From a virus, in IMG/VR virus record IMGVR_UViG_3300018077_000100, positions 1 to 24,154 of that record: 24,154 nucleotides of DNA; one strand, written 5' to 3'. A model generated the notes under the pieces. The model saw only the letters and a list, made by a program, of their open reading frames with translations. It made no database searches and was not told the origin of the DNA. Made by a program: the position numbers and the translations under genes. How positions within the stretch are numbered: the stretch's first letter is position 1; the number at the start of each line of letters is the position of its first letter. Shown piece after piece: positions 1-7,750 of this stretch.

Positions 1-625
1 CTGGCTTCACCTTGGGAGTAGCGGCTTGGGCAAGCCGCTTCATGAGGGAGAGGATGGTCGGGCTTAACTGAGCCGCCGCAGTAACCGCTGAGATTGCGGA
101 AGCAAAGGTCCCCTGAGTAACGGTGGTGGTACCAAAAACCAGGCGGTCCCGATTGTCCGACTGCCAGGTGTCTCTCTGGGCGTTGGTCGCAGTCTCGAAA
201 GCAACGTTTGCCACCTGCCCGAGACCTGTAGTGCAGGCATCTCTCAACATCTTCTGCGACCACTCGCGGAGCTGGACTTTTCCGGCGTCCCGCAGCTCAA
301 CGACGGATTTCTGAACATCCCAGTCATCCACTGCAACCGCGTGTCTTAAAACATCGACAATCAGCGTGTCAGACCGGGAATTGAGGCGTTCCTCGTTACC
401 CTTGAGGGTGGCGTTCCCAGTGACACCGGCACCTACCAACTCGTTGACCAAGGCGATGGTTATACGGTCGCCCTTTTTCCGGGTTAAATCCTCCTTGATC
501 TGGAAGATCGCCGCTTCGTCGGTACCGAAATACCGTTTGTAACGGGACATGCGGACGTAATCCCGAAAATACGAATCGTCCCACTGTTCCGGGGTTAAAT
601 TCGGTTGAGCAGAGGTATACGCCAT
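1..625 (-). CDS. Major capsid protein, N4-gp56 family (C-terminal part beyond the window)
   Basis: This is the main shell protein of the virion. The frame opens at an ATG at 625 (MAYTSAQPNL...) and stays open to base 1, so about 208 N-terminal residues are visible and the stop lies outside. The stretch RYFGTDEAAIFQIKEDL, then KKGDRITIALVNELVGAG, GNATLKGNEERLNSRSD and VDVLRHAVAVDDW, is the pattern I know from the N4-gp56/DUF4043 capsid family. A GGAG lies seven bases upstream of the ATG. It is the last visible gene of the leftward late operon and follows the scaffold gene, the usual scaffold-then-capsid order. The recognition is from memory of the family, without a search. Confidence 0.85.
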   Translation of the reverse strand, partial: MAYTSAQPNLTPEQWDDSYFRDYVRMSRYKRYFGTDEAAIFQIKEDLTRKKGDRITIALVNELVGAGVTGNATLKGNEERLNSRSDTLIVDVLRHAVAVDDWDVQKSVVELRDAGKVQLREWSQKMLRDACTTGLGQVANVAFETATNAQRDTWQSDNRDRLVFGTTTVTQGTFASAISAVTAAAQLSPTILSLMKRLAQAATPKVKP

Positions 626-786
626 AGGCATCTCCGATGGTAGGTAAGGTTTTCCTCACGCCCGTAATCCCGGCGACAGAAAACCGCCCATCGGAGCTGG
701 CGACGCTCTTGACCTACACGCCCCTTGAAGGTGGGCGACACCTTTACTACAAGACTATTAAATACGCTTATGTTTGAATTGTCAAA
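626..786. other. Gap between scaffold and capsid genes
   Basis: About 160 bases without a gene, the longest gap inside the late operon left of TerL. A short imperfect hairpin can be drawn near 719-738 (CGCC paired with GGCG), but no T-run follows it, so I do not call a terminator. The gap may give the capsid gene its own leader. An additional promoter could not be shown. Confidence 0.3.
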
Positions 787-1698
787 TCAGTGCTTCAGGA
801 TGTCCACCATTGAGGTCGGGCCGCCCCACGCGACTTTATTCATCCCCTTGCTCGGCGCATCAGAAAGTGACGGCGGTAGTGCATCCCTTTCCTTCTGAAG
901 GTTCTCCGCTTTTTCCTTCAGTTCAGCCTCCAGCTTGATGCGGGTTTCCTTCTCGATCCTGGCCCTCAATTCATCAATGCTGCCGGCCTCTTTCAGCTCC
1001 AGGTTGTTCTTGCCGGTTGTATAGGCAAACTCGGCTGGGTCCGCCGCGGACATCCATTGCTGGTAAAGACCAGGCATGGTTTTCAGCAATTCCCCGAAAA
1101 CCGCTGTTTTTTCGTCAAAATCCTTATATTTCTGCCGAGCGATAGACTCAGCCATGTTGAGCCGGGAGGTGACGATCTCAGCCCGGAATTTATCGGTTTC
1201 GGCCCTGATCTCAGCTTGTTGCTTGGTGAAAGCGGCCTCAGGATCGTCCCAGAAGGTCTTGGCGGGCTCGGGGGTGACTGGCTGTGCTACCCCAGCCTTT
1301 ACATATTCGCCAGCCGCTACTCTGCGTTCCCATTCCTGGCGCTTGCCCCGTTCTTCTTGAGCCGCTTTTAGAAACGCCCTTTCCTTCTCGGTAAAGTCTT
1401 GCTGCGGTGCAGCAAGCTTGGCTTCCTTGACGGGTTCCTTAACCGGCTCTTTGACAGGTTCCTTGGCTGGTTCATCGACCTTGGAGTACTGTCCGGTCTC
1501 TGGGTCTCGAACCCGGCCTTGGGCAGCTTGTTCCTTATCCCGGTGAGCCTGTTTCCTTGAGACCGGTCTTTCGACCTCAGGCGTCTCTACTTGAACCGGT
1601 TCCTTGGTTTCTACCGTCTCCTTGATTTCAGCCTGGACTGGCTCCTTCGATACTGGCTTATCCGAAAGAATGTCATCCATACTTAATTGCTCACGCAT
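787..1698 (-). CDS. Capsid assembly scaffolding protein
   Basis: Probable scaffold that guides capsid assembly and is then removed. The 303 residues are highly charged and mostly helical. The first 100 residues are acidic and low in complexity, with a tandem EPVK run around residues 76-92. A long coiled-coil-like region follows (roughly 160-270, rich in E, K, A and R). The tail has a short SLSDAPS motif near residues 277-283, of a type common in phage scaffolds. It lies directly upstream of the capsid gene. The start at 1698 has AAGGAG seven bases upstream and overlaps the methyltransferase stop by eight bases. Scaffolds diverge quickly, so the call rests on position and composition. Confidence 0.75.
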   Translation of the reverse strand: MREQLSMDDILSDKPVSKEPVQAEIKETVETKEPVQVETPEVERPVSRKQAHRDKEQAAQGRVRDPETGQYSKVDEPAKEPVKEPVKEPVKEAKLAAPQQDFTEKERAFLKAAQEERGKRQEWERRVAAGEYVKAGVAQPVTPEPAKTFWDDPEAAFTKQQAEIRAETDKFRAEIVTSRLNMAESIARQKYKDFDEKTAVFGELLKTMPGLYQQWMSAADPAEFAYTTGKNNLELKEAGSIDELRARIEKETRIKLEAELKEKAENLQKERDALPPSLSDAPSKGMNKVAWGGPTSMVDILKH

Positions 1699-2443
1699 GT
1701 TCAGTCTCCTTCTCGCTCTTGACCCTGGCGGCGGTAATCAACTTCGCGTACTTGGACTGGGTTGGGAACACAAAGGGTTGTATTGTAACCCTTTGTGCCA
1801 TCGCAAACACGTTTGCTTCTTCCGCCTGATATCTAAACCTGCTTGTAGGTGGGCACCCAATACTGGTTCCATCCCGTAAAACAAGTTTGCAATCAAGCAG
1901 CTTAAATCCGTTCGCGGCGTAGAAATCGTGATACCACGTCGGATTCAGATTATAGAACCCATGATTCCCCCAGTTGAATGGGTTCTCATGGATGATGTGG
2001 CCTCCTTGCTTTACCAGTCCAGCCATGTTCATTATTGCCTGGGCAATGTTGAAGCAATGCTCAACCGTTCCAACATCCAGAACGACATCATATTTCTGCC
2101 TCAGAGACTTAGAAACATTTATTGATTCTTTCCATCCTATTGGCTGGTTAAGGTCCAAAATTATCTCACATCCGCGTTCCTGCACGATGTCGTAGACATC
2201 CAGTTCGCAATCCATGGCTTTAAATACCGAATGAGCATCAGGAATGTTTCTCTGTTGAAGACCATGACGCTTACAGATTTCCAGAGAGTCTTCCCGGTAC
2301 TCCCACAGGGCTCTATGCACCCCTACCAAGTTCACAATCATTTCTTCCGGAGCTATCAAATCCGGGTAACCAAAACTGGCAACATGCATCCCTGGCTTCA
2401 AGATACCGACCAGAGCCGCAGTCTGAGTTACGGAGAGGGCCAT
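1691..2443 (-). CDS. Class I SAM-dependent methyltransferase
   Basis: A 250-residue protein resembling small-molecule or sugar methyltransferases. The clearest signature is YDVVLDVGTVEHCFN (residues 118-132), similar to the acidic strand-4 motif of Methyltransf_11-type proteins, followed by a GGHIIHENPFN strand and PTWYHDFYAANGF. The usual glycine-rich SAM loop near the N-terminus is not obvious (ASFGYPDLIAPEE at 22-34), so SAM binding is inferred from the fold pattern. It is the last gene of the sugar cassette, 15 bases after the radical SAM gene, and overlaps the scaffold start. A likely role is methylating the cassette product. No strong Shine-Dalgarno is seen, so translation may depend on the upstream gene. 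Confidence 0.65.
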   Translation of the reverse strand: MALSVTQTAALVGILKPGMHVASFGYPDLIAPEEMIVNLVGVHRALWEYREDSLEICKRHGLQQRNIPDAHSVFKAMDCELDVYDIVQERGCEIILDLNQPIGWKESINVSKSLRQKYDVVLDVGTVEHCFNIAQAIMNMAGLVKQGGHIIHENPFNWGNHGFYNLNPTWYHDFYAANGFKLLDCKLVLRDGTSIGCPPTSRFRYQAEEANVFAMAQRVTIQPFVFPTQSKYAKLITAARVKSEKETEHA

Positions 2444-2458
2444 CAGGGCATGTCCGGC

Positions 2459-3634
2459 TTAGGATTGTTTGGCGCTGACATACTTGAAGTATTTCAAGGG
2501 CGTTTTGGTCTGAATGGCCGGAATAATAACTGGGGCATCGTAATTTCTGCCACGGCAGTGGTCGCAGGACTCGATATAGGTCTTTCCCCTCAGAAACCGC
2601 CGAATCTCTTCGCGTCCAGCTTCGGAAACCACGAGATAATCTTCCGTGTAGTCTGGAACGGCGTGAAGCTTGAACGCATTAGCCGAGAACGGACAGCGGT
2701 AGAGCCTGCCATCGGCAAGAGTGGCGAGGTTCTTCGCGCAGCAGCTCGTGAAGATTGCTTCGTTCTCCTTGATTGTGCGTTCGTGCTTTTCAAGCGCCCC
2801 GCATTCCGTCCAGCCGTTCGCTTTTTCAGAGACATAGGCTATTCCTCTCTTCTCAAGTTGCTCGATCAGGGGTTGAAGCTTTCTAGACTGTAAGTATTCG
2901 GTGATGAAAAACCTGACTTTCTCATGCTGTAACGAGGGCCACTGTTCCTCTCTCGGCATGATCGTCGCATTGGTGAAGATGGCGACTTTCTTGATGTTCT
3001 CCATGGAGGTCAGTTTCTCGACCACCAGATGCAGTTCCTTATTCATGAACGGCTCGCCACCGATCACCCGTACCTCGTAGATTTCATCCATCTTGGAGCA
3101 GAACGAGTCTATAGTTGAAAGCATCTCGTTTAAGTCGGCGTTCTCCGGCTTTTCGTAATAGGCCATGAGGTTGGAACAATCCTTGCACTTCATCGAGCAG
3201 CGTTCAGTAATAATGAGGTCCACACTCTGCACCGTCAGCAACTCGGGTCTAATGTAGTTCGCGTGATGGTGAAGACAGGTGCGAATCAGGTACTTAATAT
3301 GCTCGATTGAATAACGACTTGATTGATTGGAGCCGTTGATGCTTTGGAACTCGATCTCTGAAATATCGAAGTCTTTCAGCACTTCCCCGCAGGACTTCCA
3401 TCCGGTGTAACCCATATCTCTCAAAGGTCTAATCATGTCTTGGATGTTGGGAGAAGTGACATAGAAGTAACGAGCTTGGGGATAGCGTTCCTTGAGTTCG
3501 GTCGTTCGGATAACTTCCGTGCCAGCCACCGGCCCCTTGATGCGGTCATCCATGAAGCAGTCAACAACGATCCCCCGCTCATGACAGGCATGAAGAGTGG
3601 CCTCCCCGACGATGCCGGCACCAAAAATAATCAT
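2459..3634 (-). CDS. Radical SAM/SPASM protein with N-terminal Rossmann-like segment
   Basis: The 391-residue protein has two parts. Residues 1-90 start with MIIFGAGIVGEATL and continue to CFMDDR, a Rossmann-like nucleotide or sugar-nucleotide binding segment seen at the front of several polysaccharide enzymes. Residues 135-360 form a radical SAM enzyme: CSMKCKDC (C146, C150, C153) would hold the 4Fe-4S cluster, GGEP (192-195) is the SAM-binding motif, and late cysteines (C298, C299, C314, C357, C360) look like a SPASM auxiliary-cluster region. Substrate is unknown: a sugar, a nucleotide sugar or a peptide are all possible. The ATG overlaps the stop of a 59-residue gene (ATGA), implying coupled translation. 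Confidence 0.8.
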   Translation of the reverse strand: MIIFGAGIVGEATLHACHERGIVVDCFMDDRIKGPVAGTEVIRTTELKERYPQARYFYVTSPNIQDMIRPLRDMGYTGWKSCGEVLKDFDISEIEFQSINGSNQSSRYSIEHIKYLIRTCLHHHANYIRPELLTVQSVDLIITERCSMKCKDCSNLMAYYEKPENADLNEMLSTIDSFCSKMDEIYEVRVIGGEPFMNKELHLVVEKLTSMENIKKVAIFTNATIMPREEQWPSLQHEKVRFFITEYLQSRKLQPLIEQLEKRGIAYVSEKANGWTECGALEKHERTIKENEAIFTSCCAKNLATLADGRLYRCPFSANAFKLHAVPDYTEDYLVVSEAGREEIRRFLRGKTYIESCDHCRGRNYDAPVIIPAIQTKTPLKYFKYVSAKQS

Positions 3635-3810
3635 AGAAATTTCTTAAACAACATTGGGCGATGGAATTCTTCCAAAATTTCTCTTGTCTGACGATCCCGC
3701 CATTCTTGTTTCATACGAGCAACCTCAATTCTTTCCAGAGCATCCAGTTCGCGCTCAATACGCCTTATTCTCAGCCAAGGGAACAGAAATTCCATAATTG
3801 AATTTTTCAT
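3631..3810 (-). CDS. 59-residue charged helical protein coupled to GT2 and radical SAM genes
   Basis: This small gene fills the space between the glycosyltransferase and the radical SAM gene exactly. Its ATG overlaps the glycosyltransferase stop (ATGA at 3807-3810), and its TGA overlaps the radical SAM start (ATGA at 3631-3634). The protein starts MKNSIMEFLFPWLRIRRIE, a hydrophobic then basic N-terminus. It continues as a charged helix (residues 16-50, rich in E and R) and ends FKKFL. It has no cysteine. I do not recognise a family. It could be a small partner or membrane-edge tether for its neighbours, or a peptide substrate of the radical SAM enzyme. Precise junctions on both sides support a real gene. 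Confidence 0.65.
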   Translation of the reverse strand: MKNSIMEFLFPWLRIRRIERELDALERIEVARMKQEWRDRQTREILEEFHRPMLFKKFL

Positions 3811-4646
3811 GGATAGAGCCTCTTGAAAACATCATTCATCGGCTCGCCAGTGTGGTCGCAGATACGCATGAAGTAAAGTATCGCGTGGTAGAGTTTAGAA
3901 TTGTCTATTGCGGAGTCAATCTGCTCCTTGGAATAAAAGGGTTGGAGAAACCGTTCCACGTATTTCAAGGCTTCCAGGAAACCAAAAAGGCCGGACTTGT
4001 TTCCCCCGTCAAAGGTCGTGGTGAGGGATTCCGCTCGCTTACGATTATGATACACAATGTCGGAGATAAAACGCACTTTCTTGCAGCGCATCAAGTAGTC
4101 AAAGTTAAGAGCCATATCCTCCGCCGTGGAGAGATCGGGAAACCGACCGATAAGCGCCCTCCTGAAAAGCTTCGCCCAACAGCCGGACAAAATCTGGTAA
4201 TGTCTCGGCTCCCTGAGATTGCTCATTGCGATCTGAGCGACTTCCTTGACATCCAAAGTCTCGCTCGAATGCTCGACTGTCATCTCGAATGTTCCAAATT
4301 TCCGGAAAGAACCGACTACCAGATCAACCCCGTCAATCACTTTCACCATCGCTCCGATGGCATGAGACTCAAGATAATCATCGGCATCCACGAACATGAC
4401 GAATTCGCCGGTTGCCAGATCGAGTCCGGTATTGCGCGCGGCGGATACCCCGCGATGCAGGTGATGGCTGATAAAAAGCCTGTCATCCCCCCTTGGAATG
4501 GCTCCCGAGCTATTATCGGTCGAGCCGTCGTTCACGACGATAACTTCAATATCCAGATAATCCTGATCGAGAATGCTCTGGATTGACTGCGCAATCCATT
4601 GAGCGGCGTTGTATGCCGGAACGATTATGCTAACTGTCGGGACCAT
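3807..4646 (-). CDS. GT-A fold glycosyltransferase, family 2
   Basis: Transfers a sugar from a nucleotide donor, probably the product of the genes just upstream. VSIIVPAYNAA, then EVIVVNDGSTDNS, then GVSAARNTGLDLATGEFVMF and the metal-binding VDADD are the standard GT2 motifs in order. At 279 residues it is a single catalytic domain with no membrane segments, so it would act on the cytoplasmic side. I chose the ATG at 4646 because AAGGA lies five bases before it. An in-frame ATG at 4661 would add five residues but lacks a good ribosome site. Either start overlaps the end of the E1-beta gene. Confidence 0.85.
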   Translation of the reverse strand: MVPTVSIIVPAYNAAQWIAQSIQSILDQDYLDIEVIVVNDGSTDNSSGAIPRGDDRLFISHHLHRGVSAARNTGLDLATGEFVMFVDADDYLESHAIGAMVKVIDGVDLVVGSFRKFGTFEMTVEHSSETLDVKEVAQIAMSNLREPRHYQILSGCWAKLFRRALIGRFPDLSTAEDMALNFDYLMRCKKVRFISDIVYHNRKRAESLTTTFDGGNKSGLFGFLEALKYVERFLQPFYSKEQIDSAIDNSKLYHAILYFMRICDHTGEPMNDVFKRLYP

Positions 4647-5340
4647 AGAATTCCTTGACATGGCGTTGCGAGGCCCCGCAGAGCTTGATGTATTCAGGAG
4701 TCACTACGCGGGTTCCTTCTTTTGCGTTGAACAGTCTGCGATGAATGGTGTAGAGAGTAGGCTTATTGCCCTCAATGGATTCTCTGAGCATGTCACCCGC
4801 TTCTTGCGGAGTCTGTGGAACGCAGACGTTCCAGCCCTCGAAGCGACTAAACCAGAACGTGATGTCCTTGCTGTGTTGTGCTCCCTGTCCCGAGCCTATC
4901 CCACGACCTTCCTGAGCAATGATAGTAATCGGTAGTTTGTAGCCCTTCTTCCACCAGATCGGAATATGATTGAAGAGAGCGTTACAACCACACAAAAGAA
5001 AATCTAATCTCACGTGGAAGAGCACAACGCGCTTGCCAGCCAGGGCCAGTCCCATCGCGCTTGAATTCATCAGTTCCTCAGATACGCTATAAGTGATGAA
5101 GCGTTCGGGATGTTTTTCATACAAACCAATAGTCAGGCCGGCAAATCCATATTTGATAAGCTGGCCGCCAAGAACGAGATTGGGATGCTTCTCCAGCATT
5201 TCATGAAGAGTTCTGTTGATCTCGCCAGCGAACGTCCCGGCAGGACGAGCAGCATTATCGGAATTACTTATCAAGCCTTCTCTCAGTGCTTTCTTATATA
5301 TTTCTCTGGAAATTAACTCTGCGTTCAATGCTTTATTCAT
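4630..5340 (-). CDS. E1-beta-like thiamine diphosphate enzyme subunit (pyrimidine-binding domain)
   Basis: The 236 residues match the pyrimidine-binding half of pyruvate dehydrogenase/transketolase-type enzymes. A glutamate in YSVSEELMNSSAMGLALAG (E89 or E90) fits the residue that activates the cofactor, and GQGAQHSKD (151-159) is typical of E1-beta. It continues with VCVPQTPQEAGDMLRESI and a PTLYTIHRRLF strand, then stops. Full E1-beta proteins run about 325-340 residues with a further C-terminal domain, which is missing here. It should pair with the E1-alpha-like product upstream, whose stop overlaps this ATG. Position in a nucleotide-sugar operon suggests a carbon-carbon bond step on a sugar rather than central metabolism. 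Confidence 0.75.
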   Translation of the reverse strand: MNKALNAELISREIYKKALREGLISNSDNAARPAGTFAGEINRTLHEMLEKHPNLVLGGQLIKYGFAGLTIGLYEKHPERFITYSVSEELMNSSAMGLALAGKRVVLFHVRLDFLLCGCNALFNHIPIWWKKGYKLPITIIAQEGRGIGSGQGAQHSKDITFWFSRFEGWNVCVPQTPQEAGDMLRESIEGNKPTLYTIHRRLFNAKEGTRVVTPEYIKLCGASQRHVKEFYGPDS

Positions 5341-6068
5341 GCAATCACTTCCTTTGGCAACAGGTTCGCCATGTAGATATGCTGCCCCTCCAGCTTGACC
5401 TTCGCCTCATGAAACGACGGTTTTCCGGAACGCGCCATCTGTAAGGCACCTTGCACATTGGAGCTGATCCTCAAACCAAACGCAGCCGCCCTCGGAATAA
5501 GCGGAGTCGCTTGCCTTTCTTCAATAAGCGAATCAACTGACATTGAATTATTTTCGACTATAAAAGCCATAGGAAGCTTGTTCAGCACCGCCCAATTCGC
5601 CGTTTCCCAATAAACTCCCGCTTCCGTCCCGGCATCACCCACGACACAAACAACAATCGCTTTCGACTTGTCCATCTTGAGCGCGTAGGCAGTTCCGGCG
5701 GCAACGCCTACCAAGCCTCCCACGATAGCTGAGGCATGAAAGTTGATTGAGCCGTCAGAAATGCCCTGGGAGCCGGCGAAGCCTCCATTAACGCCGGTAG
5801 GCAAGCCGCGAATCTCATCCCACAGCTTTTCTTCCGAACCTCCCTTCGCCAGATAATGCCCATGGTTCCGATGATGACTGAACAAAAAGTCCTCCGGCCG
5901 GATGTATTCATAGATTTCAGCGGCGACCTTTTCGTGACCTAAACATAGGTGAACTGGAACAAAAATATCCTTCATGTTGTCGAGCAGACGCTGCTCGAAC
6001 TGCCTGACCCGCTCGGCGAAGATTTCCCGGCTCAAGCTGCGCGGGGCATTGCTGAGAGTGAGTGCCAC
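5337..6068 (-). CDS. E1-alpha-like thiamine diphosphate-binding subunit
   Basis: This 243-residue protein is the diphosphate-binding half of a two-subunit thiamine enzyme. Recognisable E1-alpha features are GHEKVAAEIYEYI, FSHHRNHGHYLAKGG, a GFAGSQGISD segment and the cofactor motif GDAGTEAGVYWETAN running to VENN (residues 144-174). The motif reads GDA where GDG is usual. E1-alpha proteins are generally well over 300 residues, so this is a compact version. Translation begins at a GTG at 6068 inside the end of the epimerase gene (37-base overlap), and the stop overlaps the E1-beta ATG, giving the 1:1 coupled synthesis expected of a heteromeric enzyme. The true substrate cannot be read from the sequence. 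Confidence 0.75.
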   Translation of the reverse strand: MALTLSNAPRSLSREIFAERVRQFEQRLLDNMKDIFVPVHLCLGHEKVAAEIYEYIRPEDFLFSHHRNHGHYLAKGGSEEKLWDEIRGLPTGVNGGFAGSQGISDGSINFHASAIVGGLVGVAAGTAYALKMDKSKAIVVCVVGDAGTEAGVYWETANWAVLNKLPMAFIVENNSMSVDSLIEERQATPLIPRAAAFGLRISSNVQGALQMARSGKPSFHEAKVKLEGQHIYMANLLPKEVIA

Positions 6069-6964
6069 TGAGGTTCGTCCTTTAGTTTTCCTGCCCGATA
6101 TTTTGCGATGATTTCATCTATCGCATCCGATACAGTTTTCTTGGGACTGAAGCCTGCCGCCAGCAGCTTGTCCGAGTTAAGTCGATAGGAACGCGGATCG
6201 TTGGAGGGCATTGCAACGATCCTTGTACCAACTTTGTTAGCCACCATTCTTGCGATGTCCTTGATCTTCAAGTTCTCGAATCCGGCATTGAGAATTCCAT
6301 AGAGTCCCGGTCTTAACAGAGCCCACAGGTAGAAATCGGTCATGTCCTCAATGTGAATGTTGGGTCGGTACTGATCTCCCCCGTTAAGCCTAATGATGCC
6401 TTTTGAGAGGGCTTGGAAGGTGAAGCTGTTGACCATCGTATCGAGTCTCATACGGGGGGAAAACCCGCAAACCGTGGCAGGACGGATGATGAGGACTCCC
6501 ATCCTCGCGGCATAGGACAACACCGCCAGTTCAGCGACCATCTTGGTCTTGTTGTATTCGGAGAGGGGCACAAGCGGAGTTTCTTCAGTCACTTCCGGCG
6601 CATCAGAGATCCCGTAGACGCTCCCGGAACTGGCGTAGATGAACTGCTGCACCCCTTCTCGTGCGGCTCTATCGGCAAGTTGAGCGGTTGCAAGCGCATT
6701 GATCTCCCAAGTGAGTTTTGGATCAACTTCTCCAGCCGGATCATTGGCAACCGCTGCCAGATGGATGATTGCGTCAGTCGCCCCTAGAGGAAAACTCTGA
6801 TCTCGGATGTCGCCCTTGATGATCTTGAGACGTTCATGCGGCTCAAGATAATTCCCAAACCAAAATAAATCTAAAACCCTGACATGATGGCCCGCATCGA
6901 GTAACTTCGGAACCAGGACGCTACCCACATACCCACCCCCCCCGCTACAAAGCACCCGCGCCAT
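6032..6964 (-). CDS. NAD-dependent sugar epimerase/dehydratase (extended SDR)
   Basis: A 310-residue extended short-chain dehydrogenase that should act on a nucleotide-activated sugar. The NAD loop is GGGGYVGS (residues 8-15), an acidic residue ends the second strand (RVLDLF), SSGSVYG (112-118) holds the catalytic serine region and YNKTK (137-141) is the YxxxK pair. RPATVCGFSPRMRLD and the RPNIHIEDM strand are typical of the UDP-glucose 4-epimerase-like group. It follows the nucleotidyltransferase with a 20-base overlap, so in the heptose analogy it fills the place of the ADP-heptose epimerase or of a later modifier. The final 30 residues are probably a loose tail overlapping the next gene. 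Confidence 0.85.
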   Translation of the reverse strand: MARVLCSGGGGYVGSVLVPKLLDAGHHVRVLDLFWFGNYLEPHERLKIIKGDIRDQSFPLGATDAIIHLAAVANDPAGEVDPKLTWEINALATAQLADRAAREGVQQFIYASSGSVYGISDAPEVTEETPLVPLSEYNKTKMVAELAVLSYAARMGVLIIRPATVCGFSPRMRLDTMVNSFTFQALSKGIIRLNGGDQYRPNIHIEDMTDFYLWALLRPGLYGILNAGFENLKIKDIARMVANKVGTRIVAMPSNDPRSYRLNSDKLLAAGFSPKKTVSDAIDEIIAKYRAGKLKDEPQWHSLSAMPRAA

Positions 6965-7355
6965 TGCGTATCCTTTCTATGATTGCGCTCGTTGTCTGGA
7001 TATTTGGCTTGGTAAACAGAATTTCAATATCATGCTCGATGCAGTATTTCACTTCAGCGTCCAGTAGCCCTTTTATCCGGTAATCGTTTCCCTTACAGAA
7101 GACTTGAGGACGAAATCGTTGAAGAGCCTGTATTGAGGATTCAACCAGCATGACGTTTGAGACGCAGGATAATCCCAGAAGCATTTCCATGCGCTCGTTT
7201 TCGGGAATGACCGGCTTGCGTTTTTCCTTCTCGGCAACGGTATCCATCGTGAGTCCAACCACCAGCCGGTCTCCCATCGAGCGGGCTTGCTCAAGATGAC
7301 GCAGATGAGCCACATGGATTAGATCAAAAATTCCGTTAGCGAGAACGATCTTCAC
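6945..7355 (-). CDS. Nucleotidyltransferase, cytidylyltransferase/HldE C-terminal-like
   Basis: Joins a sugar phosphate to a nucleotide. The 136 residues match the single-domain cytidylyltransferase-like fold: NGIFDLIHVAHLRHLEQAR at the start, RLVVGLTMD, ENERMEMLLGLSCV, then the C-terminal TTSAIIERIR resembling the TTxxIIxxI end of heptose 1-phosphate adenylyltransferases. The family signature is normally HxGH; here it reads HVAH (H14-H17) with alanine for glycine, which might affect activity. Translation starts at GTG, with the GTGA overlapping the stop of the SIS-domain gene. Free-standing adenylyltransferases of this size occur where HldE is split. Whether the donor is ATP, CTP or GTP is unknown. 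Confidence 0.8.
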   Translation of the reverse strand: MKIVLANGIFDLIHVAHLRHLEQARSMGDRLVVGLTMDTVAEKEKRKPVIPENERMEMLLGLSCVSNVMLVESSIQALQRFRPQVFCKGNDYRIKGLLDAEVKYCIEHDIEILFTKPNIQTTSAIIERIRNGAGAL

Positions 7356-7750
7356 TTCTTCAACTCCCGCATCAAGTCATGACCTAACTTTATTTGCGCT
7401 TCCTCGGAAGCCTGCATGTCCAAGCCCTGCTCTGCGCCAAACACACGCTCAATGTCCATACCAATCAGCTTGGCGGCTTCGACTGCATTGAGGATGTTTT
7501 TCGACTTACCCGACCCGGAGAGCGCAATCAGAAGGTCTCCGGGCTTTCCCACGACGAGGAGCCACTTGGAGAATACATGTTCGTAGCCATGATCGTTGGC
7601 CGTGGCGGTGAGGGTGGATGGGTCGAGAGTATAAGCCTTAATCCCGCAGGCGAGGAGATCGTTTTGAATGTGAAGTGAATTGGCCCAAGATCCGCCATTC
7701 CCGATAATGAAAACGTGCTTGGCTACCCTGACCCGCTCGACAAGGGTCAT
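7352..7750 (-). CDS. SIS-domain phosphosugar isomerase, GmhA-like (short)
   Basis: A sugar isomerase or phosphosugar-binding protein. FIIGNGGSWANSLHIQNDL (residues 14-32) matches the phosphoheptose isomerase signature, and ALSGSGKSKNILNAVEAAK (76-94) is the second phosphate-binding loop. GmhA is about 190 residues. This one is 132 and lacks the N-terminal helix that helps build the tetramer, so it may need a partner or bind rather than isomerise. The ATG overlaps the kinase stop, and the stop overlaps the nucleotidyltransferase start. The order kinase, isomerase, nucleotidyltransferase strongly suggests a heptose-like activation pathway. Confidence 0.8.
   Translation of the reverse strand: MTLVERVRVAKHVFIIGNGGSWANSLHIQNDLLACGIKAYTLDPSTLTATANDHGYEHVFSKWLLVVGKPGDLLIALSGSGKSKNILNAVEAAKLIGMDIERVFGAEQGLDMQASEEAQIKLGHDLMRELKK

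Noticed and set aside
396-659. 87-residue minus-strand frame near the left edge
   Set aside because: Overlaps the capsid frame in another phase; the capsid frame carries the family pattern and the ribosome site.
660-786. Terminator before the capsid gene
   Set aside because: Only a weak hairpin is present and no T-run follows.
2231-2893. Plus-strand 220-residue frame
   Set aside because: Antisense to the radical SAM and methyltransferase genes; no ribosome site and no motif.
3798-4586. Plus-strand 262-residue frame
   Set aside because: Lies antisense to the GT2 gene, whose motifs are clear; no family pattern in this frame.
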